14,283 nucleotides of DNA from Spyradocola sp034113365 (GTDB lineage: Bacteria > Bacillota > Clostridia > Christensenellales > UBA1750), in NCBI GenBank assembly GCA_034113365.1, contig JAXEXP010000162.1, positions 1-14,283 of the forward strand. The letters are read 5' to 3'. Of this stretch, positions 1 through 7,034 are shown piece by piece (position 1 is the stretch's first letter; every line of letters starts with the position of its first letter). The position numbers were made by a program, and so were the translations under genes. The notes under the pieces are model-generated. The model ran no database searches. It was not told the DNA's origin and saw only the letters and a list, made by a program, of their open reading frames with translations.

Positions 1-364
1 GGAACAGCTCCTTGGACACGGTGGCGACGGTGCGGCCGCCGCTGCGGATGGTGTAGTCCCACTCCAGGAAGCTGCCCTCCACGTCCCAGCCCCTGCAGTC
101 GATGGTAAAGCGGGGCTTAAAGAACGTGAACTCCTTCTCGATGCAGCCGATGTAGTTATCGCCCACGTACATCTCAAACTTGGGCAGGAAGGTCAGCACG
201 CGCTCCTTGACGGTGGCGATGTGGCGGCCCGCGGCGTCGAGTATGTGCAGGCAGTGTCCCCACGCGAGCTTGCCCTCCACGGTGTAGGCGACGGCGCCGT
301 CCTCGGCGTAGATGTCGTAGCTGTCGAACCAGGAAAAGAAGCGCTGCTTGAAGTACAGGCGCAT
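1..364 (-). CDS. LURP-one-related / YxjI-family protein, 3' end cut by window edge
   Basis: The 121 visible residues (MRLYFKQRFFSWFDSYDIY...) show the alternating short beta-strand pattern of the LURP-one-related (YxjI, formerly DUF567) family, which has a Tubby-like C-terminal fold. Family landmarks are an opening like 'YFKQRFFS', the mid-protein 'LPKFEMYVGD', 'EFTFFKPRF' and a following 'WDVEGSF'. The biochemical role of bacterial members is not established; plant relatives are linked to defence, and a membrane- or lipid-associated role is only inferred from the Tubby fold. The start is ATG at 364, preceded by AAGGAG six bases upstream. It lies 30 bases after hslU with no obvious terminator between, so co-transcription with hslVU is likely. 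Family members are usually about 160 residues, so roughly the last quarter lies outside the window. Family assignment is fairly confident; function is unknown. Confidence 0.8.
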   Translation of the reverse strand, partial: MRLYFKQRFFSWFDSYDIYAEDGAVAYTVEGKLAWGHCLHILDAAGRHIATVKERVLTFLPKFEMYVGDNYIGCIEKEFTFFKPRFTIDCRGWDVEGSFLEWDYTIRSGGRTVATVSKELF

Positions 365-394
365 GGTCTGCTCCTTTATTTTGTCGTTTTTGAT

Positions 395-1762
395 TTAGAT
401 GATGTGCTTTGCGATGTCGAACTGCTTGACTTCCTTCATCAGGTGGCTGCGGACGTACTGCCCGTCGATCTCGATGCGCTCGGGGCCGTTCTCGCCGCCG
501 GAGAAGGCCACCTCGTCCAGCAGCTCCTCCATCAGCGTGTGCAGGCGGCGCGCGCCGATGTTCTCGCGGCTGTCGTTCATTTCCGCGGCAATGTGCGCCA
601 TCTCGTTCAGCGCGTCCTCGGTGAAGGTCAGCTCCACGTCGTCCACGCCCATCAGCGCCTGAACCTGCTTGATCAGCGCGTTCTCGGGCTGGGTTAGGAT
701 GGAGCGGAAGTCGGCCTCGGTGAGGGGCTTTAGATTCACCTGCACGGGGAAGCGCCCCTGCAGCTCGGGGATGAGGTCGGTGACCTTGGAGACGTGGAAC
801 GCGCCGGCCGCGATGAAGAGCATGTGGTCGGTCTTGACGGGGCCGTACTTGGTGTTGACGGTGCAGCCCTCCACGATGGGCAGTATGTCGCGCTGCACGC
901 CCTCGCGGGAGACGTCGGGGCCGCCGGACTGCGAGCGCCCGGCCACCTTGTCGATCTCGTCGATGAACAGTATGCCGTCCTCCTCGGCCTTGTAGATGGC
1001 TTCGCTTGTGGCCTTGTCCATGTCGATGAGCTTGCCCGTCTCCTCGGCCTTTAGGATCTTGCGCGCCTCGATGACGGACACCTTGCGGATCTTTTTCTTT
1101 CGGGGCAGCAGGCCGCCCATCATGTCGTTGAGCGACACCTCCATGCCGGGCAGCGTCTCGGAGGAGGCATTGTCCTCCACCTCAATCTCGATCATCTCAC
1201 CCTCGAGCGAGCCGCACAGCAGCTCCATGCGCAGGCGCTCGCGCTGCTTCTTTTTGCTTTCGCGCACCTCGGGCGTGTCCTCCTCCTTGCGCACGGGGCC
1301 GAGCAGCGCCTCGATGGGGTTGACGTTGGCCTTCTTTTCGCCCTTTTCCCTGGCGACGAGCGCGTCGAGTATGCGCTCCTGCGCGTTCTGCTCGGCGGTC
1401 AGCTCCACGTCCTTGCCCATGCGCTCCTTGACCTGCCGCAGCGACGTCTCCACCAGGTCGCGCACCATGGAGTCCACGTCGCGGCCCACATAGCCCACCT
1501 CGGTGAACTTGGTGGCCTCCACCTTGACCAGCGGCGCGTCCACGAGCTTGGCCAGGCGGCGGGCAATCTCGGTCTTGCCCACGCCCGTGGGGCCCACCAT
1601 CAGGATGTTCTTGGGCGTGATCTCCTCGCGCACCTCGGGCTCGAGGCGGCTTCTGCGGTAGCGGTTGCGCAGCGCGATTGCCACGGCGCGCTTGGCCTCG
1701 TCCTGCCCGATGATGTATTTATCCAGTTCGGCAACGATCTGCCGGGGGGTCAGCTGATTCAT
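395..1762 (-). CDS. hslU: ATP-dependent protease ATPase subunit HslU (ClpY)
   Basis: This is the AAA+ unfoldase of the cytoplasmic HslUV protease; hexamers bind ATP, unfold substrates and thread them into HslV. It has 455 residues, normal for the family (about 440-470). Visible motifs are an N-terminal 'LDKYIIGQDEAKRAVAIALR', Walker A GPTGVGKT (57-64), the pore motif GYVGRD (90-95), a charged, family-typical intermediate domain (about 105-245), Walker B ILFIDEID (264-271), the arginine-finger region ELQGRFPV (333-340) and a sensor-2 motif 'ENIGARRL' near 400. The hydrophobic tail (...IAKHII) fits the C-terminal peptide that docks into HslV. The start is ATG 1762: the open frame runs upstream to 1921, but only through hslV, and the canonical N-terminus begins here. 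GGAGG lies inside the end of hslV just upstream. Only one base separates the two genes, so translation is probably coupled. Confidence 0.97.
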   Translation of the reverse strand: MNQLTPRQIVAELDKYIIGQDEAKRAVAIALRNRYRRSRLEPEVREEITPKNILMVGPTGVGKTEIARRLAKLVDAPLVKVEATKFTEVGYVGRDVDSMVRDLVETSLRQVKERMGKDVELTAEQNAQERILDALVAREKGEKKANVNPIEALLGPVRKEEDTPEVRESKKKQRERLRMELLCGSLEGEMIEIEVEDNASSETLPGMEVSLNDMMGGLLPRKKKIRKVSVIEARKILKAEETGKLIDMDKATSEAIYKAEEDGILFIDEIDKVAGRSQSGGPDVSREGVQRDILPIVEGCTVNTKYGPVKTDHMLFIAAGAFHVSKVTDLIPELQGRFPVQVNLKPLTEADFRSILTQPENALIKQVQALMGVDDVELTFTEDALNEMAHIAAEMNDSRENIGARRLHTLMEELLDEVAFSGGENGPERIEIDGQYVRSHLMKEVKQFDIAKHII

Positions 1763-1763
1763 A

Positions 1764-2312
1764 CTACACTTCCTCCACGATGATGTGGTCGTTGGTATAC
1801 ACGCAGATGTCGGCGGCGATCTCCATCGCGGCGCGCACGATGTCCTTGGCCTCCATGTCGGTGTGGCGCACCAGCGCGCGCGCGGCGGCCAGCGCAAAGT
1901 TGCCGCCCGAGCCGATGGCAAGCACGCCGTCGTCCGGCGCGATCACCTCGCCCGTGCCCGAGATGAGCAGCAGATTCTCCTTGTCCGCAGCCAGCAGCAT
2001 GGCCTCCAGCTTGCGCATCGCGTTGTCCTGCCGCCAGGTCTGCGCCAGCTCCACGGCGGCGCGGGGCAGGTTGCCCGCAAACTGCTCCAGATAGCCCTCA
2101 AATTTCTCGCTCAGCGCGAACGCGTCCGCGACGGAGCCTGCAAAGCCTATCACCACGCGGTCGCCGTAGATGCGGCGCACCTTTTTCGCGCCCATTTTCA
2201 TGATCGTATGCTCGCCCATGGTCACCTGACCGTCGCCGGCGATGGCGATTTTGCCGTTTCTCTGCACCGCGACGATGGTCGTGCCGCGGAACGGGCTTCT
2301 GATCTCACTCAT
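1764..2312 (-). CDS. hslV: ATP-dependent protease proteolytic subunit HslV (ClpQ)
   Basis: This is the threonine-protease-fold peptidase of HslUV, which forms a double hexamer capped by HslU. It has 182 residues, the family's usual length. Family motifs include TTIVAVQRNG (11-20), AGDGQVTMG (25-33), KKVRR (43-47), GFAGSVADAF (56-65), LRKLEAM-type helix, ISGTGEVI, AIGSGGNFALAAARAL and a terminal 'ICVYTNDHIIVEE'. The usual nucleophile Thr is residue 11, so the first ten residues (MSEIRSPFRG) either form a propeptide that is cut off or stay in place. An in-frame ATG at 2330 exists, but it overlaps the Shine-Dalgarno sequence (GGAGG, 2324-2328) and has none of its own, so ATG 2312 is preferred. 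It is the first gene of an hslVU unit behind its own promoter region. Confidence 0.96.
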   Translation of the reverse strand: MSEIRSPFRGTTIVAVQRNGKIAIAGDGQVTMGEHTIMKMGAKKVRRIYGDRVVIGFAGSVADAFALSEKFEGYLEQFAGNLPRAAVELAQTWRQDNAMRKLEAMLLAADKENLLLISGTGEVIAPDDGVLAIGSGGNFALAAARALVRHTDMEAKDIVRAAMEIAADICVYTNDHIIVEEV

Positions 2313-2323
2313 AATTGGTTTAT

Positions 2324-2328
2324 CCTCC
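2324..2328 (-). promoter_or_regulatory. Shine-Dalgarno site deciding the hslV start
   Basis: GGAGG on the minus strand lies 11 bases before ATG 2312. The other possible start, ATG at 2330-2328, overlaps this motif and has no purine-rich site upstream. The site therefore favours the 182-residue HslV over the 188-residue version. The spacing is slightly long. Confidence 0.7.
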
Positions 2329-2339
2329 ATACTTGGTCG

Positions 2340-2367
2340 GGTACCGTTTTCTTATGAAAACTATACC
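2340..2367 (-). repeat. 28-base imperfect inverted repeat over the hslV promoter (candidate operator)
   Basis: Read on the minus strand, the left arm GGTATAGTTTTC (2367-2356), spacer ATAA (2355-2352) and right arm GAAAACGGTACC (2351-2340) pair at 10 of 12 positions. The inner six base pairs, GTTTTC/GAAAAC, are perfect. The left arm contains the -10 hexamer TATAGT, and the predicted transcription start falls inside the repeat, a classic repressor position. The regulator is unknown. It does not match CIRCE, and the one-base spacing of a CodY box is not met. Confidence 0.5.
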
Positions 2368-2368
2368 A
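2360..2368 (-). promoter_or_regulatory. Extended -10 promoter for hslVU
   Basis: The minus strand reads TGGTATAGT, a TGn extension followed by a hexamer matching TATAAT at five of six positions. It lies about 50 bases before the hslV start, in the most AT-rich intergenic stretch of the window. The -35 position at 17-base spacing (TTCCGC, 2388-2383) is poor, which is compatible with an extended -10 promoter. An alternative is TTGAAA (2377-2372) with CATAAG after 15 bases. Confidence 0.5.
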
Positions 2369-2415
2369 TATTTTCAACGCCTGCGGAAGCGAAATGTTCC
2401 CGAAATATACATTTT

Positions 2416-2451
2416 GCCGCCTGAAAACCCGGGTCGGGGCGTTCAGGCGGC
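2416..2451 (-). terminator. GC-rich hairpin just after trmFO (possible weak terminator)
   Basis: A perfect 10-bp inverted repeat, GCCGCCTGAA (2451-2442) with TTCAGGCGGC (2425-2416), begins five bases after the trmFO stop codon; the loop is 16 bases and GC-rich. On the minus strand the stem is followed by AAAATGTATATTT rather than a clean U-run, so it is not a textbook intrinsic terminator. Its position between the trmFO stop and the hslV promoter argues for an end-of-operon role or an mRNA 3'-end stabiliser. Confidence 0.45.
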
Positions 2452-2456
2452 GGGGA

Positions 2457-3752
2457 TCACAGCGTTTTGAGTATGCCGTCCAGCGCAGTCAGCGCGCGCT
2501 CGGCAATGCGCTGGCAGCGCTCCTTTTTGTTGCGGATTCTGGGGCCGTCCAGCGGCGCCATGATGCCGAAGGTGGCGTTCATGGGCTGGAAATTGCGGTT
2601 GTGCGCGGCGACGTAGCGCCCCATGGCGCCGATGCAGGTCCGATCTGTCCAGTCGGTGCGCGCCTGCCCGGAAAGCTCCTGCGCCAGCGAGATGCCCGCG
2701 AGCATGCCCGAGGCGGCGGACTCGATGTAGCCCTCCACGCCCGTCATCTGCCCGGCGAAGTACAGCCCCTCGCGCAGGCGGTAGTGGTCGTCGAGCAGCT
2801 CGGGGGAGTTGAGGAAGGTATTGCGGTGCATGACGCCGTACCGGGCGAACTCGGCGTTTTTCAGCGCAGGGATCATGCCGAACACACGCTTCTGCTCGGG
2901 GAACTTGAGCCGCGTCTGGAAGCCCACGAGGTTGTAGAGCGTGTTGGCGGCATCGTCCTGCCGCAGCTGCAGCACGGCATAGGGCATTTTGCCGGTGTTG
3001 GGGTCGGCAAGGCCCACGGGCTTGAGCGGGCCGAACGCCAGCGTCTGCCGTCCGCGCGCGGCCATCACCTCCACGGGCATGCAGCCCTCGAACACGCGGC
3101 TGCTCTCAAAGCCGTGCACGGGCGCGGTCTCGGCGGTGATGAGCGCGTCGTAAAACGCGTTGTACTCCTCCTCGGTCATGGGGCAGTTGATGTAGTCGTC
3201 GCCCTCGCCGCGGCCGTAGCGCGACGCGCGGAAGGCGTGGTCCATGTCCACCGACTCCAGCGTGACGATGGGCGCGGCGGCGTCGAAGAAGGAAAGCCCC
3301 TCGCGGCCCGTGATGCGCACGATCTCCCCGGCAAACGCGTCGCTGGTCAGGGGGCCGGTGGCGATGACGGTGGGGCCGTCGGGCAAGCTGGTCACCTCGC
3401 CCTCGATCACGCGGCAGTTCGGGTGCTCGCGCAGCGCACGGGTCACGCCCGCGGAGAACTGCTCGCGATCCACGGCCATCGCGCCGCCGGCGGGCACGCG
3501 CGCGCCTTCCGCGCAGGTCATGATCAGCGAGCCGATGCGGCGCATCTCCTCCTTGAGCAGGCCCACGGCGTTCTCGACGCGGTCGCTGCGCAGGGAGTTG
3601 GAGCACACCAGCTCGGCAAAGCCGGGCATGTGGTGGGCGGGGGTGAACTTTTGCGGCTTCATCTCATACAGGTTCACGGTGTAACCGCGCCGGAGCAGCT
3701 GCCAGGCCGCCTCGCTCCCCGCAAGGCCCGCGCCGATGACGTTGACGGTCAT
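2457..3752 (-). CDS. trmFO: Methylenetetrahydrofolate--tRNA-(uracil-5-)-methyltransferase TrmFO
   Basis: TrmFO is the FAD- and folate-dependent enzyme that makes 5-methyluridine at position 54 (T-loop) of tRNA in many Bacillota. From ATG 3752 it has 431 residues. An FAD-binding GAGLAG (7-12) starts the protein, followed by 'SEAAWQLL', 'FTPAHHM', 'LVCSNSLRS' with Cys50, and 'FEGCMPVEVM' with Cys224. These cysteines match the two catalytic cysteines known in the Bacillus enzyme (Cys53 and Cys226). Further family stretches are 'QLRQDDAANTLYN', 'GVMHRNTF', 'FAGQMTGVEGYIESAASG' and 'NFQPMNATFG'. An upstream in-frame ATG at 3764 is possible, but GAGG lies six bases before ATG 3752, which is preferred. 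It sits 34 bases after topA, the usual Bacillota partner, and is followed by a hairpin and then the hslVU promoter, so it is probably the last gene of its transcript. Confidence 0.96.
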   Translation of the reverse strand: MTVNVIGAGLAGSEAAWQLLRRGYTVNLYEMKPQKFTPAHHMPGFAELVCSNSLRSDRVENAVGLLKEEMRRIGSLIMTCAEGARVPAGGAMAVDREQFSAGVTRALREHPNCRVIEGEVTSLPDGPTVIATGPLTSDAFAGEIVRITGREGLSFFDAAAPIVTLESVDMDHAFRASRYGRGEGDDYINCPMTEEEYNAFYDALITAETAPVHGFESSRVFEGCMPVEVMAARGRQTLAFGPLKPVGLADPNTGKMPYAVLQLRQDDAANTLYNLVGFQTRLKFPEQKRVFGMIPALKNAEFARYGVMHRNTFLNSPELLDDHYRLREGLYFAGQMTGVEGYIESAASGMLAGISLAQELSGQARTDWTDRTCIGAMGRYVAAHNRNFQPMNATFGIMAPLDGPRIRNKKERCQRIAERALTALDGILKTL

Positions 3753-3786
3753 AGTTTTCCTCATTTCCTATGTAAACTTAAATGGA

Positions 3787-5910
3787 TCACTCCTCGCCGT
3801 CCTCTGCGGCGGGGGTTTCCACCTGCACGCGATGCTTGCAGCTCTCGTTGGTGCAGACGTGCCAGGTGATGTCCTTTTTGCGGTCCACCTTGCGCACCAT
3901 GGGGCTGCCGCACAGCTCGCAGCGGTCGTCCACGGGCATGTCCCAGGAGGTGTAGTCGCACTCGGGGTACTTTTCGCACCCATAGAACACGCGGCCGCGC
4001 TTGGTGTTGCGCACCAGGATCGCGCCGCCGCACTTGGGGCAGTGCGCGTCGATGGTCTGGACGATGGGCATGGTGTTGCGGCAGGCGGGGAAGTTGGGGC
4101 AGGCGAGGAAGCGCCCAAAGCGCCCCATCTTGTAGACCATCATCGCGCCGCACTTGTCGCACTGAACGTCGGAGACCTCGTCCTTGACCTCCACCTTTTC
4201 GATGTTGCGCTCGGCCTTTTCCAGCTGCTCGGAGAAGGGCTCGTAGAACCTTCCGATGACTTCGTGCCAGTCCTTGCCCTCTTCCTCGACGGTGTCCAGC
4301 TCCTCCTCCATGTCGGCGGTGAACTGCATGTCCACGATGGAGGAGAAATTCTCCGTCATCATGTCGGTGACCAGCACGCCAAGCTCTGTGGGCGCCAGCG
4401 CCTTGCCCTCGCGCTCGACGTAGCCGCGCGCCAGGATCGTGGTGATGGTGGGCGCATAGGTGGAGGGGCGGCCAATGCCCTTTTCCTCCATGGTGCGCAC
4501 GAGCGAGGCCTCGGTGTAGCGGGGCGGAGGCTGGGTAAAGTGCTGCTCGGGGCTGAGCTCGCGCAGCGTCACGCTGTCGCCCGCCTTGACCGCGGGCAGC
4601 GCGCTCTCCTTCTCGGCGGGCTCGTCCTGGCCCTCCTCGTAAAGCGTGGTAAAGCCCGCGAATGTCTTTTTCGCGCCGCCGAAGCGGAACGCGGCGCCCT
4701 GCCCGCCCGTCAGCTCCACCGACAGCGTCTGATACACCGCCGGGGTCATCTGCGAGGCGAGGGTGCGGTCGTAGATCAGCTTATAGAGCCGGTACTGGTC
4801 GCGGGTGAGCGAGGACTTGACCAGCTCGGGGGTATAGCGGGCGTAGGTGGGGCGGATGGCCTCGTGCGCGTCCTGCGCGTTCTTGCGGCCCTTGTAGACG
4901 TTGGGCTGGGCGGGCAGGTACTCGGGCGGATAATTCTGGGCGATGTACTCGCGCGCGGCGGACAGCGCCTCGTCGGACAGGCGGGTGGAGTCGGTACGGA
5001 TGTAGGAGATCAGACCCACGGTGCCCTCGCCCTCGATGTCCACGCCCTCGTAGAGCATCTGCGCGACCTGCATGGTCTTTTTCGTGGTGAAGGACAGCTT
5101 GCGCACGGCCTCCTGCTGCAGGTTGGAGGTGGTAAAGGGCGGCGGCGGGTTCTTTTTGCGCTCGCCAGTCTTGACGGAGGCGACGGTGTAGCTCTGGCTG
5201 CGCAGCGCGGAAACGGCGTCATTTGCCTGCCGCTCCGAGGTGATGTCGTTCTTTTCGTCGCCGGAGCCGACGTATTTTGCGTTGAATTTCTGCGCGCCGT
5301 CGGAGAACTGACCGGTGATGGTCCAGTATTCCTGCGGCACGAATGCGTCGATCTCGGCCTCGCGGTCCACGATCATGCGCGTGGCCACGGACTGCACGCG
5401 GCCGGCGGACAGACCCTTGCGCACCTTGGCCCACAGCAGCGGGCTGATCTTGTAGCCCACAAGGCGGTCGAGCACGCGGCGCGCCTGCTGGGCGTCCACC
5501 AGCTGCAGGTTGATGGGGCGCGGCTTTTTCATCGCGGCCTTGACGGCCTGCGAGGTGATCTCGTTGAACTCCACGCGGCAGTTGGAGGCGGGATCGATCT
5601 TGAGAATGTTGGCAAGGTGCCAGGAGATGGCCTCGCCCTCGCGGTCCGGGTCGGTTGCGAGAATGACCTTGGACGCGCCGCGCGCCTCCTTGCGGATGCG
5701 GTCCAGGATCTCCCCTCTGCCGCGGATGGTGATGTAGCGCGGCTCAAAATTGTGCTCCACGTCCACGCCGATCTGGCTCTTGGGCAGATCGCGCACATGG
5801 CCGTTGCAGGCTTCGACTTTGTAGCCCCTGCCCAGGAACTTGCCGATGGTCTTGGCCTTCGCGGGAGACTCCACGATGACCAGTTTATATTTGCTGGCGG
5901 CAGCTGCCAT
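3787..5910 (-). CDS. topA: DNA topoisomerase I (type IA)
   Basis: TopA relaxes negatively supercoiled DNA through a transient 5'-phosphotyrosine break. From ATG 5910 it has 707 residues, close to the Bacillus enzyme. The N-terminal TOPRIM domain shows Glu15 in VIVESPAKA and the acidic triad Asp87, Asp89, Glu91 in TDPDREGEA. 'LSAGRVQSVATRMIVDRE' (167-184) is the conserved core. The active-site tyrosine is Tyr303 in ISYIRTDSTR. 'RYTEASLVRTMEEKGIGRPSTYA' (around 470-490) is also diagnostic. The C-terminus carries three four-cysteine zinc ribbons (Cys584/587/604/610, 624/627/645/651, 664/667/686/691) and an acidic tail. A TTG at 5916 could extend the frame by two residues, but it lies too near the GGGGGT site (5924-5919), which is eight bases from ATG 5910. 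A strong promoter lies upstream inside dprA. Confidence 0.98.
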   Translation of the reverse strand: MAAAASKYKLVIVESPAKAKTIGKFLGRGYKVEACNGHVRDLPKSQIGVDVEHNFEPRYITIRGRGEILDRIRKEARGASKVILATDPDREGEAISWHLANILKIDPASNCRVEFNEITSQAVKAAMKKPRPINLQLVDAQQARRVLDRLVGYKISPLLWAKVRKGLSAGRVQSVATRMIVDREAEIDAFVPQEYWTITGQFSDGAQKFNAKYVGSGDEKNDITSERQANDAVSALRSQSYTVASVKTGERKKNPPPPFTTSNLQQEAVRKLSFTTKKTMQVAQMLYEGVDIEGEGTVGLISYIRTDSTRLSDEALSAAREYIAQNYPPEYLPAQPNVYKGRKNAQDAHEAIRPTYARYTPELVKSSLTRDQYRLYKLIYDRTLASQMTPAVYQTLSVELTGGQGAAFRFGGAKKTFAGFTTLYEEGQDEPAEKESALPAVKAGDSVTLRELSPEQHFTQPPPRYTEASLVRTMEEKGIGRPSTYAPTITTILARGYVEREGKALAPTELGVLVTDMMTENFSSIVDMQFTADMEEELDTVEEEGKDWHEVIGRFYEPFSEQLEKAERNIEKVEVKDEVSDVQCDKCGAMMVYKMGRFGRFLACPNFPACRNTMPIVQTIDAHCPKCGGAILVRNTKRGRVFYGCEKYPECDYTSWDMPVDDRCELCGSPMVRKVDRKKDITWHVCTNESCKHRVQVETPAAEDGEE

Positions 5911-5945
5911 TTCCAATTACCCCCGAAAAAGTTATGTTGATGCAG

Positions 5946-7025
5946 TCAGCGCTTCATCGCATAAACGCGACCTGCCGACTGGTCTATTATTCCCTTCAAT
6001 TCCAGCCTTGTCAAGAGCGAATTTAGCTTTGGCGCCAAAAAACCCGACAAAACCGCCAATTCGTCAAAAGATTGCGCCTCGCGCGACAGGCACTGCACGA
6101 TTTTCTGCTCCTCCTCGTCCAACGCGGGAAGCTCCTGCGCGGTTTTTTCCTCGGGCGCGGCAAGGCCCAGGCGGTCGAGCACGTCGCGGGCCTCCAGCAC
6201 CACCTCGGCGCTGGTGCGCAGCAGCCGGTTGGTGGCGTAGCTCGCCGGCGAGTCGATATTGCCCGGGACGACGAACAGCTCGCGGCCGCAGTCCATCGCA
6301 AGCTCCGCGGTCAGCAGCGCGCCCGACTTCTCCCCCGCCTCGGTCACGAGGGTGGCGCGGGTCAGGGCGGCCAGTATGCGGTTGCGCATGGGGAAGCTGC
6401 CCTTGCTGGCGCGCTTGCCGGGCGGGCTCTCGCTCAGCAGCAGGCCGCGCTGCGCGATCTCGTCCTGCAGCGCGGCGTTGATGGCGGGATAGTACACGTC
6501 CAGGCCGTTGCCCAGCACCGCGATGGTGCCGCCGCCCGCGTCCAGCGCCGCCTGATGCGCCGCGGCGTCCAGCCCCTCGGCCAGGCCCGACACGATGACC
6601 AGCCCGGCTTCGGCGAGCTCCCGCGACAGCTGCGCGGTGACGCGCGCGCCGTAGCGCGTGTGCCTGCGCGTGCCCACCACGGTGACACCCTCGCGCGCCA
6701 GCAGCGAAAGGTCGCCCTTTGCGTAGAGCACGCGCGGCGGGTCGCACAGGTCGAGCAGACCGGCGGGATACCCGGGGCTGGCGGGCGTGAGCAGCGTGAT
6801 GCCCTGCGCGCGGCAGCCGCGCACGTGGGCGTTGACCGCGTCGCCCGAGCGGGAGGCGATCAGCTTCTGCGCAAGGGACGCGCCCGCAGCCTCTGCAAGC
6901 TCCCGCTGCGTCGCCGCCCACAGCGCCTCCTCCGACCCGAAGAACTCCACCAGCCTGCGGGCCGTGCGCGCGCCGACGCCCGCCGTCAGGCTCAGCCAGA
7001 TCCAAACGCCCTCCGCTCTCGTCAT
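5946..7025 (-). CDS. dprA: DNA-processing protein DprA (Smf)
   Basis: DprA binds single-stranded DNA entering the cytoplasm during natural transformation and loads RecA on it. The 359-residue protein has an N-terminal helical region with helix-hairpin-helix character (about 1-75), then the Rossmann-like core. Core motifs are VVGTRRHTRYG (116-126), VSGLAEGLDAAAH (145-157), VLGNGLDVYYP (170-180), SESPPG (198-203), FPMRNRILAAL (211-221), EAGEKSGALLTAELA (229-243) and FVVPGN (251-256). A C-terminal winged-helix-like domain covers about 300-359. The start is ATG 7025; GGAGGT (7042-7037) overlaps the comM stop codon 11 bases upstream, so the two genes are coupled with a 9-base gap. The last 45 or so codons change from the GC-ending codons of the neighbours to TTG, CTA, ATA, AGG and TTT, where the topA promoter is embedded. 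Confidence 0.96.
   Translation of the reverse strand: MTRAEGVWIWLSLTAGVGARTARRLVEFFGSEEALWAATQRELAEAAGASLAQKLIASRSGDAVNAHVRGCRAQGITLLTPASPGYPAGLLDLCDPPRVLYAKGDLSLLAREGVTVVGTRRHTRYGARVTAQLSRELAEAGLVIVSGLAEGLDAAAHQAALDAGGGTIAVLGNGLDVYYPAINAALQDEIAQRGLLLSESPPGKRASKGSFPMRNRILAALTRATLVTEAGEKSGALLTAELAMDCGRELFVVPGNIDSPASYATNRLLRTSAEVVLEARDVLDRLGLAAPEEKTAQELPALDEEEQKIVQCLSREAQSFDELAVLSGFLAPKLNSLLTRLELKGIIDQSAGRVYAMKR
5986..6014 (-). promoter_or_regulatory. Near-consensus sigma-A promoter inside the 3' end of dprA, for topA-trmFO
   Basis: On the minus strand a perfect TTGACA (6014-6009) is followed after exactly 17 bases by AATAAT (5991-5986), five of six matches to TATAAT. The expected transcription start near 5978-5980 gives a leader of about 70 bases before the topA ATG. 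The promoter lies within the last codons of dprA, in a stretch of unusually AT-rich codons. It is the best promoter match noticed in the window. Confidence 0.7.
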
Positions 7026-7034
7026 GGGTTCGAC

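Noticed and set aside
1763..1921. Upstream extension of the hslU frame by 53 codons.
   Set aside because: It lies wholly within hslV in another frame. The family N-terminus (MNQLTPRQIV) starts at 1762 with a ribosome-binding site.
2346..2361. Possible CodY box upstream of hslV.
   Set aside because: The half-sites TTTTC and GAAAA are present but separated by four bases instead of one, and the flanking AA/TT are replaced by G/C. It is kept only as a palindrome of unknown regulator.
2394..5940. Two overlapping plus-strand open frames (491 and 734 codons) opposite trmFO and topA.
   Set aside because: Antisense shadows with no domain features; trmFO and topA on the minus strand explain the sequence fully.
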